From Nonlabens agnitus (GTDB lineage Bacteria > Bacteroidota > Bacteroidia > Flavobacteriales > Flavobacteriaceae), in NCBI RefSeq assembly GCF_002994045.1, contig NZ_MQUC01000003.1, forward strand, positions 1,464,501 through 1,528,500: a stretch of 64,000 nt of DNA, in the 5' to 3' direction. Both the position numbers and the translations under genes were made by a program. Below the pieces are notes generated by a model, which was not told where the DNA came from, made no database searches, and worked only from the letters and a program-made list of their open reading frames with translations. Below, piece after piece: positions 8,485 through 17,115 of the stretch. Each line of letters begins with the position of its first letter. The first letter of the stretch is position 1.

Positions 8485-8798
8485 TTAAATACTTCCTGGT
8501 TCGTCAATGAATGGTGATTCACTAAAGCTGGCGCATCTCCTATTTAGATCTTCTGCAATAGCATCTGCTTGTTCTGGGGTAGGTTTATATGGTGGACTAG
8601 TATAAAGACCTACATGATACCTTACTGAATAACACCCACTAGCGCCACATCCAGCAAAGATAAAGGTAGAATTGTCCGGGCAACCGACTTCGATTAGCTC
8701 CTGATTTACTTTAGCTTTTAAATCCCCATTAGTGAATATTTCAGCGTAAGCTGAAGTTGATGCTACTACAAACAACAAAATAATAAAACTTTTTTCAT
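8485..8798 (-). pseudogene. Small secreted cysteine-containing protein with a frameshift in the signal peptide
   Basis: The open frame from 8778 reads LFVVASTSAYAEIF, a cleavable signal-peptide end, then ~85 mature residues with CGASGCYSVRY and a C-terminal SPFIDEPGSI. No ATG exists in that frame. The ATG at 8798 (MKK...) is in another frame and stops after ten codons. It is followed by six A residues; one more A would give MKKSFIILLFVVASTSAYA and the whole protein. So the gene is off by one base in a homopolymer: a true mutation, a phase-variable tract or a read error. The four Cys could form two disulfides. I do not recognise a family. It lies 17 bp upstream of the GLPGLI start at 8467. Confidence 0.6.
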
Positions 8799-8908
8799 AA
8801 TTAAAAGGTTTTTAAGATTAGTATTGTTTAAAACTGAAAAAAAAAACGACACATCCTAATTTTATTAAAACTATAATTTATGAATTGATAGATCTGATAT
8901 CAATTATT

Positions 8909-9754
8909 TTACTGTTCCATATAAACCCGCTTCCCTTCTAATCGTTTATTAAACTTTCTTTGCTTGGTAAGATCTTCACCACTGGAGTTAATGATACTAA
9001 TAGTACTAGTACTACCATAGTTTAATTTTTCAACGATAGACAACTGATCAAATGCGCGCTTGAGTTTGTTAAATTCTTTCTGTGTGACTTTTTCGGCCTT
9101 ATCAAATTTTGTCGCGGGAGATGCGTTAAGGAATTCCGTTGACTGTATTTTTTTCAATCCAACGATCTCAAAGGAAAAATCATTAGTCGCATCGTGTATT
9201 GAAAGTATAAGTCCTGGCAACCCTTTAAATTTATAGGGTCCAGCATTATAGGGTAATTCTGGCGCGTACCAAGCGGTTCAGGCTCTACCACCATATGATA
9301 CTGTTGCACTTTTACAAGAATATCCCAAAATATTCCTTGATGCTCCTGTTAATTGCCATTCCATCAATGGAATTTCTTCATAACGGTAGACGGTGTGAAT
9401 ACCTAACGGACTGTAATAGCCTAGTTTCTCTGGGTCGGCATGAATGCGATAAAGATTATCCGTTTTTTGGTTGGCTTGTAGGAGAATGTCCGCTTCTTCT
9501 TCTGTCGTGGGTAAGTGAGTGCCATTCTTTTTGATAATGGAGTCAGACTTGTATTGGAAATTTTCCATAAAGCTGGTGCGCATACCTTGAATAAGCAAAC
9601 GCATTGTTTCATGCTTATGTAGGGTATCAGATTCTAATAACTTGTAACTGTGGTCATAAGTCACTTGAAGAATTTCTGATGTATTGTTTTTCTGAGCAAT
9701 ACCGATTGCTACAGCAAAAAGTATAAATATTGTAGAGAAAAACGACTGGTACAT
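8909..9754 (-). pseudogene. GLPGLI family protein interrupted by an in-frame stop
   Basis: The same frame continues from the ATG at 9754 through a TGA at 9278-9280 to the stop at 8909, 281 codons in all. The stop falls in YGGRA*TAWYAPELPYNAGPYKFKG, exactly where both paralogues have Trp (YGGRKWEAWY, YGGRQWEVWY), so one TGG-to-TGA change explains it. The signal peptide (FFSTIFILFAVAIGIAQ) and the downstream GLPGLIL motif are intact. The decay looks recent because no other damage is visible. Without read-through the product would be a 158-residue N-terminal fragment lacking the GLPGLI motif. Confidence 0.85.
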
Positions 9755-9814
9755 CAGGCCAAGATTTTTTTAGAACAGATTTAAATTCGATCCATAGAGA
9801 AATTTAGTATTGAT

Positions 9815-10678
9815 TTATTCATGATCGACCTCAATAAAGAGTCGCCTTTTTTCAGGTGCTTGATCTAATTCTCTCAAATCCTCTTCATTACCATCTTTGT
9901 CCCACATTTGGGTAACGACGATTCTAGAACCATCTGTTCTGCCAAAATTCATTTTTTCATTAAAACTAAGACCTTCATAAGAAGCCTGAATCTTGTTAAA
10001 CTCTTCTCGCGTTGTCTTAACTAATTCATTTTTTGACTTAGAATGAAAAGCGTACTGTAATGGGACTTTCTTTTTACTCCCCATGGCGGCGGCTTCAAAA
10101 TCAAAATTGCCGGTATCGTCTGTAGCTTTTAAAATCAATCCTGGTAAACCTTTAAATTTATAAGGTCCTGCATTGAAAGGCAAATCTGGGGCATACCAGA
10201 CTTCCCATTGCCTACCGCCATAAGACACACGGGCATTCTTACAGGTGTAACCCATAATTTCCTTGGTATCACTTCCCAACTGCCAATCCAGATTCAGTGT
10301 TTCTTCATAAACGTATGCATCCATTCCCAATTTAGAATTGAAGGTCACTTCCATACCATTTGTATAAATATTGTACTTGTTGAACGATTTATACTTGCGG
10401 TTGTTTTCTATCCTCTTTGGATCATTTACATCCGTATAGGTAGTTGTGGCTTTGATCGTATCCATCTTACGCAAATTGTAGGATTGAAAACTTGTTTCAC
10501 TACCATCCACGATCAAGTTCATATTTTCCTGCATGGGTTGAACATCAGATTCATTTATTTTAAAAGAATAAAGATATGCGACGGCTGTAATGGCGGTCTG
10601 CTTGTCTGCTTTTTGAGCATAAACTGCACTAGAAGTAATTATGAATACTGCTAAGATTCTAAATATCATCGATCGCAT
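9815..10678 (-). CDS. GLPGLI family protein
   Basis: 287 residues from the ATG at 10678, chosen because it puts the signal peptide (MRSMIFRILAVFIITSSAVYAQ) at the N-terminus; the frame is open for 21 more codons upstream. Contains GYTCKNARVSYGGRQWEVWYAP and NAGPYKFKGLPGLILK, the family signature. The function of the family is unknown; export across the inner membrane is clear. It is the first of three tandem GLPGLI genes reading towards a receptor-like barrel. The upstream gap to the divergent mscS gene contains an iterated palindrome. Confidence 0.9.
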   Translation of the reverse strand: MRSMIFRILAVFIITSSAVYAQKADKQTAITAVAYLYSFKINESDVQPMQENMNLIVDGSETSFQSYNLRKMDTIKATTTYTDVNDPKRIENNRKYKSFNKYNIYTNGMEVTFNSKLGMDAYVYEETLNLDWQLGSDTKEIMGYTCKNARVSYGGRQWEVWYAPDLPFNAGPYKFKGLPGLILKATDDTGNFDFEAAAMGSKKKVPLQYAFHSKSKNELVKTTREEFNKIQASYEGLSFNEKMNFGRTDGSRIVVTQMWDKDGNEEDLRELDQAPEKRRLFIEVDHE

Positions 10679-10765
10679 CATTTGAATAATATCTTGTTCT
10701 GATTTAAAAATAGGGCTTAAGTTTAGTATAGTCTCCATCAAGCCGTAAAATGTTTGTGGTCATCA

Positions 10766-10781
10766 CGCTTTCGCGAAAGCG
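10766..10781. repeat. Iterated palindrome CGCTTTCGCGAAAGCG (copy 3)
   Basis: Perfect copy in the divergent promoter region between a GLPGLI gene and mscS. Confidence 0.95.
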
Positions 10782-10844
10782 GAACTCAATCCATTACTCA
10801 TCTACCCTTAACAAATTCCTAAGGAGATTTGATCCTTAACGCAA

Positions 10845-10852
10845 TACATTTG
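10845..10852 (+). promoter_or_regulatory. Putative promoter -7 box of the MscS-type gene
   Basis: TACATTTG fits the Bacteroidota TAnnTTTG consensus and ends 18 bp before the start codon. The nearest upstream TTTG (10828) is only 13 bp away, short of the usual ~19, so the -33 element is uncertain. Confidence 0.4.
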
Positions 10853-10870
10853 CAAAAATTAAAAGTTTAG

Positions 10871-11683
10871 ATGGAAGATTTTAAATTAGAGAATGTTATT
10901 GCTCTAGTGCTGGAATATGGTATTCCTGTGTTCAAAGCTATTGCTTTATATATTATAGGTGCATGGCTCATTAGTAGAGCTATCAAAGTAACGAGTAAAA
11001 TCATGGCAAAGCGTGAGTATGAAATCACGCTTCAAAAGTTTCTCTTGAACATCATTCGTTGGGTTCTTTGGATTTTATTGATTGTTGCCATTGTAGGAAC
11101 TCTAGGTATAGAAACCAGTGGTTTTGCCGCCGCTCTTGCCGCGATGGGTCTTGCAATAGGTCTTGCCCTGCAGGGATCGCTTTCCAATTTTGCCGGTGGC
11201 GTGTTGCTATTGCTTTTCAAGCCTTTCAAAGTAGGTGACACGGTTGAGGCACAAGGCATCACGGGTACGATTCAAGAAATTGACATTTTACAAACTAAGG
11301 TGTTGATGTTTAACCGTAAAACGGCCATCATCCCTAATGGTCCATTACTCAACGGTAACATTATCAACTTTGATGCTTCGGGAATCTTGAGAGTGGAAAC
11401 TGAAATAGGTGTAAGCTATGATGCTGACATACCCAAAACTATTGAAGCGCTTAGAAAACTAGCGACAGACCATCCATTGACGTTGGAAGATCCAGCACCT
11501 ATTGTAGAAGTAGTTACGAATGCTGATAGCAGCATTAATATTTTGGTAAGACCATACACCTTAACCGCAGACCACTGGCCGGTGTATTTCTATCTACAGA
11601 AAAACTTTAAACAAACGCTAGATGCGATAGGTGTCGAGATACCTTATCCTCATCACGTGGAGATTCGCAAAACAGCCGATTAA
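10871..11683 (+). CDS. Small-conductance mechanosensitive channel (MscS family)
   Basis: 270 residues, the minimal MscS length. Three N-terminal membrane segments are visible (residues ~15-35, 57-80 and 86-115). The third is the Gly/Ala-rich pore helix, GFAAALAAMGLAIGLALQGSLSNFAGG, and is followed by the beta domain FKVGDTVEAQGITGTIQEI. Such channels open under membrane tension to release solutes on osmotic downshock. The gene is monocistronic: it diverges from the GLPGLI cluster and a terminator follows. Confidence 0.95.
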   Translation: MEDFKLENVIALVLEYGIPVFKAIALYIIGAWLISRAIKVTSKIMAKREYEITLQKFLLNIIRWVLWILLIVAIVGTLGIETSGFAAALAAMGLAIGLALQGSLSNFAGGVLLLLFKPFKVGDTVEAQGITGTIQEIDILQTKVLMFNRKTAIIPNGPLLNGNIINFDASGILRVETEIGVSYDADIPKTIEALRKLATDHPLTLEDPAPIVEVVTNADSSINILVRPYTLTADHWPVYFYLQKNFKQTLDAIGVEIPYPHHVEIRKTAD

Positions 11684-11706
11684 AATTCACCTGTTTTGAA
11701 TCCATA

Positions 11707-11741
11707 AAATCCAGCTTGGCATATCAGGCTGGATTTTTTGT
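11707..11741 (+). terminator. Intrinsic terminator after the MscS-type gene
   Basis: A 9-bp stem (AAATCCAGC / GCTGGATTT) and a T run. The convergent lipoprotein gene ends just beyond it, so it may serve both. Confidence 0.8.
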
Positions 11742-11752
11742 TTCAGGATCGC

Positions 11753-12580
11753 TTAGTAGTAGTAACTAAGACTTTGATACCTAACTATCGGGATAGAACC
11801 ACTTTCTTGTAAATAGGCTCCTGTTTTAAAATAAAAATCACCGTCCTTTTCCAACCATTTGTTGCTCACGGTATAGGTTTTGGAATTGGATTTTCCGGTG
11901 GTGATGTTTTTCAAATACACGTGAACCTGATTGCCGGACTCCATGATTTCCAGTTTACAATATAATTCATGACCATCCTGAAAGTTCATCATAAAATCAT
12001 TGATGGATTTTCCTGCACCTTTGACATAGGTATCGGTAACCACCACGCGTACATCCTTTGCTCCTGTATATTCCACACGTAGCAAGGGCCGTTCCACGCC
12101 ACTAGCATCACTGTGTATTTGCGCCATGGTGACTCCTTTTGTAGTACTGCCAATAGGTAGATTCTGGAAGCTGGCCTGCAGCCTCATAATGCTTTGATCG
12201 TTTAGACTTAAATCCTTTTCTTGTCTAAATTCAATACGGTCTTTGGCTTGATCTGTGGCGGTGAGCACCATCAAATTATCGCACGTGGTAAAAAATAACG
12301 GGTTACAAAATTCCTCTGCCTTTTTGTATTCAATTTTCTCGGTGCCTGCATTGGTATAGCGTTGTAGCTTGGAATCCTTTAAGGCATTTGCAAATTGGGA
12401 CAAGGTTCCTGGTACGGTGTTACATGAAGTGCAGGGTTCATTAGAAAGAATACTGGCAGGTATAGGTGGTAACATATAGGCAGACTCTGCATCTTGTGCG
12501 TTTTGGTCTACACCATTTATTTTTGGCGAACATGCGGTAAGAATAAATACTCCTAATAGCGAAAATAGATGAAGTTTCAT
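11753..12580 (-). CDS. Lipoprotein with a PL7-like (alginate lyase) domain
   Basis: 275 residues. A lipobox (VFILTACSPK) makes it a lipoprotein. A Cys-containing linker (NEPCTSCNT) precedes a beta-jelly-roll domain with the three motifs of polysaccharide lyase family 7: RIEFRQE (R-x-E-x-R), AQIHSD (QIH) and YFKTGAYLQ. In PL7 enzymes these strands form the active cleft that cleaves alginate or related uronic polymers by beta-elimination. The His of QIH and the Tyr of YFKTGAYLQ are present, so activity is plausible. No SusC/SusD pair or other alginate gene is adjacent, so it is not part of an obvious polysaccharide-utilisation locus here. Confidence 0.75.
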   Translation of the reverse strand: MKLHLFSLLGVFILTACSPKINGVDQNAQDAESAYMLPPIPASILSNEPCTSCNTVPGTLSQFANALKDSKLQRYTNAGTEKIEYKKAEEFCNPLFFTTCDNLMVLTATDQAKDRIEFRQEKDLSLNDQSIMRLQASFQNLPIGSTTKGVTMAQIHSDASGVERPLLRVEYTGAKDVRVVVTDTYVKGAGKSINDFMMNFQDGHELYCKLEIMESGNQVHVYLKNITTGKSNSKTYTVSNKWLEKDGDFYFKTGAYLQESGSIPIVRYQSLSYYY

Positions 12581-12791
12581 AAGGTTTTAAATAATGGCAA
12601 TCAATTAGATAACTTAGATAATTAGGTAGGGTTGAACACGGAAAACCGAAAGTCATTTGAAAGCTAATCAATTTTAAAATCATCTCACCCTATTTATTTC
12701 CCGGCTTAAAAGAGTTTTCTCCTATTCTTTAAGGTCGTTTTAGCAGGACATTCAGCAGACACATTCTACCTTTCCATAAAACTGAGAAGTC

Positions 12792-13460
12792 ATGAAATAC
12801 CAAGTTACCATTGAGGACATCGACTCCATTGACGAGATAGAAAATAAATGGAACCACGATGATTATGTGAATTTGTTGGAGTTATTTGAATTTGGTGACA
12901 CTGGCGACGCCACGGATCAGGACCTGAAGGAGTTGTTATACCTGGCAATATCTGAATATGAACCTCAAGAAGCGGCAGAAATCGTTTTGAGATATAAGTT
13001 TCAAGATGAATTAAATGACGGCCAGTATGAACAGATCTCTAACGATATGCTCAAGGAAAACGTAGCCGAAAAACATTCTGACATCTCCTTGCACAGCAGG
13101 TTGTTTGACGTTAATGTATTTCTGTACAAAGCCTATAACGGTAAATTCCCGCACGCCAAAGCCAGTGTGATCCAGTTTAGTGCTGTATCAGACGCACCGG
13201 TGGATTATGAAATCGATAAGGCTGCGGCGCTGCGATTATTGAGTCCAGGAATCAATAGTCACGCGATCCTTCAGCGGCTTTTCAAAGACCAGATTAGTGG
13301 AGAGGTCGCTTTTGAAGAGGCTAACGATATCGTGTGGTATTTCAAAAAACTTTCTGACCAGAAGTACGAATTGATCACTTCAGATTATTGGATCAATAAA
13401 GACGACATCATCGCCAGCTCATTTGAAGCCCAGTTGGATATGGATGAAGCTGAAGATTAA
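12792..13460 (+). CDS. Hypothetical acidic protein
   Basis: 222 residues, strongly acidic, with no signal peptide or membrane segment; presumably cytosolic. It opens with MKYQVTIEDIDSIDEIENKW, is largely helical, and ends in LDMDEAED. I recognise no domain. The gene stands alone: the upstream gap of 211 bp shows nothing clear, and an iterated palindrome separates it from the M28 peptidase downstream. Codon use looks like its neighbours, so it is probably native. Confidence 0.75.
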   Translation: MKYQVTIEDIDSIDEIENKWNHDDYVNLLELFEFGDTGDATDQDLKELLYLAISEYEPQEAAEIVLRYKFQDELNDGQYEQISNDMLKENVAEKHSDISLHSRLFDVNVFLYKAYNGKFPHAKASVIQFSAVSDAPVDYEIDKAAALRLLSPGINSHAILQRLFKDQISGEVAFEEANDIVWYFKKLSDQKYELITSDYWINKDDIIASSFEAQLDMDEAED

Positions 13461-13493
13461 AACCTATTATGAAATAAAGATTGTTCTTGAGTT

Positions 13494-13509
13494 CGCTTTC
13501 GCGAAAGCG
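13494..13509. repeat. Iterated palindrome CGCTTTCGCGAAAGCG (copy 4)
   Basis: Perfect copy, intergenic, 30 bp upstream of the M28 peptidase start. Confidence 0.95.
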
Positions 13510-13539
13510 TAACAACCAGTATCTTTAAAACAAAAAAAC

Positions 13540-14880
13540 ATGCGTTTAATTACCTTATTATTCCTTTTTGCAACCAGCGTAGCTTTTGCCCAAGTACCAT
13601 CAGAACATCAACAGGACTTGTACAACATTATTGATGAAGTGAGCGCAGAGCGCATCGAGAGCGATGTGCGTACCCTAGCGGGATTTGGTACTCGCAACAC
13701 CTTTTCTGACACCATAAGCGACACGCGAGGTATAGGTGCCGCCAGACGATGGATCAAAGCAGAATTTGATAAAATCAGCAGTGAATGTGGCGGTTGTCTG
13801 GAAGTCTTCTACCAGAAGGACCTTGTGACTAAAGAAATGAGCAACCGTATTCCCATGGATACTTATGTGGTCAATGTTATTGCCATCCAGCGAGGCTCCA
13901 CAAATCCCAATGATTTTGTGATGATGAGCGGTGATATTGATTCCCGCAACAGCGATGGCTCTGATTATACTAAGGATGCTCCTGGAGCAAACGACAACGC
14001 TAGTGGTATGGCAGGAACGATTGAGGCCGCGCGAGTGCTGAGCAAGCGCAAGTTTAGAAACTCCATCGTTTATGTAGGATTGAGTGGTGAGGAACAAGGA
14101 TTGTTTGGCGGGAAAGGTTTTGCAGAGTATGCCCAGAAAAATGAATGGAACGTGATCGGTTTCTTGAACAATGACATGATAGGAAATATTGAAGGTGTTG
14201 ATGGCGTGATTGACAATCGTGAATTTAGAATTTTCTCTGAGCCTACAGACCCAACTGAAACCGAGCGCGAGCGCAACGGTCGCCGTTTTTATGGTGGCGA
14301 GGTGGATGGTATCTCACGACAACTGGCCAGATACATTTACAAATCAGTAAATACATATATGCCAGAGATGCATCCTATGATGGTATATCGATTGGATCGT
14401 TTTGGCCGCGGTGGACACCACAGACCATTTAACGACCTGGGATTTGCAGGAGTTCGCATCATGGAAGCGCATGAAAACTATACCCAGCAACATCAAGACA
14501 TACGTGTAGAAGATGGCATCGCTTATGGTGACGTAGTAGAACATGTGAACTTCCCATATGCGAGAAAATTGACAGCCGTCAATGCTATCAATTTGGCACA
14601 ATTAGCTTGGGCTCCTACCCGACCTATGAATGTAAAAATAGGCGGAATCGTAGAGGCAAATGCAAAACTACAATGGGACGCGGTAGATGGCGCCGTAGGA
14701 TACAAGGTGTACTGGCGTGATACCACGAGTCCAACTTGGGATAACTCACGATATGTAGGTAATATGACCTCTTTTGAGCTGGAAGAAATCGTGATCGACA
14801 ATTCCTTTTTTGGAGTAGCTGCCGTAGGTGCAGATGGCGTTGAAAGTGTCGTGTCGTTCCCATCGGGAATCATGAGATAG
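13540..14880 (+). CDS. Secreted M28-family metallopeptidase with C-terminal fibronectin-III-like domain
   Basis: 446 residues. A signal peptide (LITLLFLFATSVAFAQ), an M28 catalytic domain (~residues 30-365) and a C-terminal beta-sandwich of ~85 residues (NVKIGGIVEANAKLQWDAV...GYKVYWRD). M28 enzymes are di-zinc aminopeptidases. Visible ligands: Asp in PGANDNASG, the Glu pair in SGEEQG, Asp in NNDMIG and His in GGHHRPF. At the first ligand position, where the family usually has GH.DS, this protein has SGDIDSR, an Asp for His change. Activity is likely but the metal site is atypical. A terminator follows. Confidence 0.85.
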   Translation: MRLITLLFLFATSVAFAQVPSEHQQDLYNIIDEVSAERIESDVRTLAGFGTRNTFSDTISDTRGIGAARRWIKAEFDKISSECGGCLEVFYQKDLVTKEMSNRIPMDTYVVNVIAIQRGSTNPNDFVMMSGDIDSRNSDGSDYTKDAPGANDNASGMAGTIEAARVLSKRKFRNSIVYVGLSGEEQGLFGGKGFAEYAQKNEWNVIGFLNNDMIGNIEGVDGVIDNREFRIFSEPTDPTETERERNGRRFYGGEVDGISRQLARYIYKSVNTYMPEMHPMMVYRLDRFGRGGHHRPFNDLGFAGVRIMEAHENYTQQHQDIRVEDGIAYGDVVEHVNFPYARKLTAVNAINLAQLAWAPTRPMNVKIGGIVEANAKLQWDAVDGAVGYKVYWRDTTSPTWDNSRYVGNMTSFELEEIVIDNSFFGVAAVGADGVESVVSFPSGIMR

Positions 14881-14900
14881 TCAGAACAGCAATTAAAAAA

Positions 14901-14928
14901 AATACCCAATAATGGGTATTTTTTTTTG
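14901..14928 (+). terminator. Intrinsic terminator after the M28 peptidase
   Basis: Stem AATACCC / GGGTATT with a 6-nt loop, followed by a run of T residues. Confidence 0.85.
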
Positions 14929-14974
14929 CCTAATTTCAAGGCATATTTGAACCCAACCGTAAAAACCACCCATA

Positions 14975-15343
14975 ATGTCTGAATCAAACCCCTTTCAATC
15001 CTTAGTTATTGTTTCTCAAGATACATGTTTTAAACCCGTTTGCCTTTGCGATACTGCTGGTTTACAGCTTTGGGCATTTTTTGAATGGAGTGATAAATTT
15101 TCACTTAGTGAAGTTGTGTTTTGTCAGCTTAATGGAGACAAACAAGTAGGAGAAGCCAATTTCACTAAAGATGGCAAATTCCATATCAAATTGGTTAAAG
15201 GTGCCAAACCTCTCAAGAAATTTAATCTTAGTAAAAAATTAGTGAAGGATCACGAATATCCAACAACGATAGATCTAAATGAAAAAGATGGGCTTGAAGA
15301 ACCTATTATTAATGGTAGAGTCATCATAAGAGATAAACCTTAA
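14975..15343 (+). CDS. Hypothetical protein, translationally coupled to a histidine kinase
   Basis: 122 residues with no signal peptide or membrane segment. It has three cysteines in its first third (DTCFKPVCLCD) and a basic, Lys-rich middle (KLVKGAKPLKKFNLSKKLVKD). I recognise no family. Its stop TAA shares one base with the ATG of the histidine kinase at 15343, so the two are translated together. Together with the response regulator this makes a three-gene operon and points to a role in the same signalling pathway, but the sequence gives no mechanism. Confidence 0.75.
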   Translation: MSESNPFQSLVIVSQDTCFKPVCLCDTAGLQLWAFFEWSDKFSLSEVVFCQLNGDKQVGEANFTKDGKFHIKLVKGAKPLKKFNLSKKLVKDHEYPTTIDLNEKDGLEEPIINGRVIIRDKP

Positions 15344-17115
15344 TGGTTAAAGGAATACTTTACAGTGTTTTTTTATTGCTTTTTTCTCTGCAAGTTTCTA
15401 GTCAATCGAATCTACTGGATGCCATCCAAGAGAAACATGACATAGGCGCATATAAAAAAGCAAGGGAAATTTTATTGAAGGTCGATACCACCAGTTTCAC
15501 AAGATTGGAAAAAAGTCGATTCTTTTTTGTCCATGCCGTTTCGCATATCAATATTGAAGGTGAAATGCAAGAGACCTACAAAACTCTTCTAAAGGCTAAA
15601 AAATTGGTCGGTAAAAAAGACTTAGCCTTGTTATTTGAAATTAACGATGAGCTGATCTATTCTCAATACTCGCTGGTACAAGTAGAGAGTACGGCAAATG
15701 AATTGATGGATGAAAATTGCCTAATCGCTCAAAAAACGCAAGATCCAGATCAATTGATAGGGTGTAACTCTTATCGTTATATGCAAATAGCTCAAGATGA
15801 TCCTTTGGCCTATGAAAAAAAACTAAAATTATTACATTATTCAAGAGTGATTGCTGCTAAAGCAAACCTCTACAGAATAGCAGGCAATACGATATTCAAT
15901 ATAGCTGCAACACATGAATTTGGACAACAATATGATTCTGCTTTATTCTACTATGAGAAGTCAAAATCTTTTATTGAGAATAAAAATTATATTCCAACGA
16001 CCATTGTGTATTATTCGAATCTAGGTTATACCTATATTCAACTTAAACGTTATGATGAGGCTATAGAATCCCTACGTAAAGCGCTGGAACTTTCTGAATC
16101 ACAAGATTTAAAACCCTACAAGTCAAAGATTCTTATGAATCTGGGAACGGCTTATGTAGAATCGGGTGATTTTGAAAAAAGTAGTAAGATATTTGAGCAG
16201 GTGATTGCTTATTCCAATGAAAAAAATGAGAACAATCGTTTTAATGCATTACAAGAACTAGAAGCAAAATACCAAGTCCAAGAACGCAAACTTGAAAATG
16301 CAGAATTAAGCGCCGACAATGAGCGTCAAAAAACGATGATTATTTCCATTGCAGGAAGTATGTTCGTGTTATTTCTTGGTGGTCTGTTTGTATATAAAAA
16401 CCAAGACAAGAAACGACGACTTGCCCTACAGGAAATTGAAATCGAGCGCCAGCGTGCGGACAACTTAATGAAAAACCAAGAATTGGCTACCATCGACGCC
16501 ATGATCGCTGGTCAGGAAAAAGAGCGCAAAAAATTGGCAAGCGAGCTGCATGATGATTTGGGCAGTTCTTTGACGACAATCAGGCTCTACTTTGAAAACC
16601 TAAAAAATCATTTTAAAGAAGACACCTCAAAAGAGATTTATACCAGGACCGATAAGTTATTGGAAGAAACCTATGCCACCATTCGCAGTATGTCACACAG
16701 CAGGCATAACGGTGTGCTGGCCAGTAAAGGTCTAATCCCAACGGTTCAAAAACTGGCACAAAACCTTACGGATACCGGTAAAATAAAAGTAAGCGTTTAC
16801 AGTCATGATATGGACCGTACTATTGAGAACTCGCTGGAGCTCAACATATTTAGAATGATCCAGGAGCTGCTCAGCAACGTGGTAAAACATGCCGGTGCTA
16901 GTGTGGCAGCCGTGAACATCATAGGTTCCAAAAAAAGCATTAACCTCATGGTAGAAGATAATGGAAAAGGGTTTGAAGCCAAGATCAATCAAAAAGCAGA
17001 TGGAATGGGATTGTACAGTATTGAAAAAAGAGTAGAAGAAATGGATGGTACGATGGATATTGATTCTAGTGCCGGTCATGGAACCACCATAACCATTGAA
17101 ATTCCCATCATATGA
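15343..17115 (+). CDS. Sensor histidine kinase with TPR repeats (HisKA_3 type)
   Basis: 590 residues. After a signal-like N-terminus, tetratricopeptide repeats fill residues ~30-310 (e.g. VYYSNLGYTYIQLKRYDEAIESLRKALE). One membrane helix follows (~331-351, IISIAGSMFVLFLGGLFVY), then a coiled coil, then the dimerisation/phosphoacceptor segment ERKKLASELHDDLGSS with His403, and a C-terminal ATPase domain (N-box ELLSNVVKHAGAS, G-box EDNGKGF). The TPR region would lie in the periplasm and sense a ligand or protein. It overlaps the response regulator by 4 bp (ATGA), so this is a dedicated pair. Confidence 0.95.
   Translation: MVKGILYSVFLLLFSLQVSSQSNLLDAIQEKHDIGAYKKAREILLKVDTTSFTRLEKSRFFFVHAVSHINIEGEMQETYKTLLKAKKLVGKKDLALLFEINDELIYSQYSLVQVESTANELMDENCLIAQKTQDPDQLIGCNSYRYMQIAQDDPLAYEKKLKLLHYSRVIAAKANLYRIAGNTIFNIAATHEFGQQYDSALFYYEKSKSFIENKNYIPTTIVYYSNLGYTYIQLKRYDEAIESLRKALELSESQDLKPYKSKILMNLGTAYVESGDFEKSSKIFEQVIAYSNEKNENNRFNALQELEAKYQVQERKLENAELSADNERQKTMIISIAGSMFVLFLGGLFVYKNQDKKRRLALQEIEIERQRADNLMKNQELATIDAMIAGQEKERKKLASELHDDLGSSLTTIRLYFENLKNHFKEDTSKEIYTRTDKLLEETYATIRSMSHSRHNGVLASKGLIPTVQKLAQNLTDTGKIKVSVYSHDMDRTIENSLELNIFRMIQELLSNVVKHAGASVAAVNIIGSKKSINLMVEDNGKGFEAKINQKADGMGLYSIEKRVEEMDGTMDIDSSAGHGTTITIEIPII

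Noticed and set aside
9278..9280. TGA in the GLPGLI gene as a selenocysteine codon
   Set aside because: Both paralogues have Trp at this place, not Cys, and no hairpin like a selenocysteine insertion element is evident after it.
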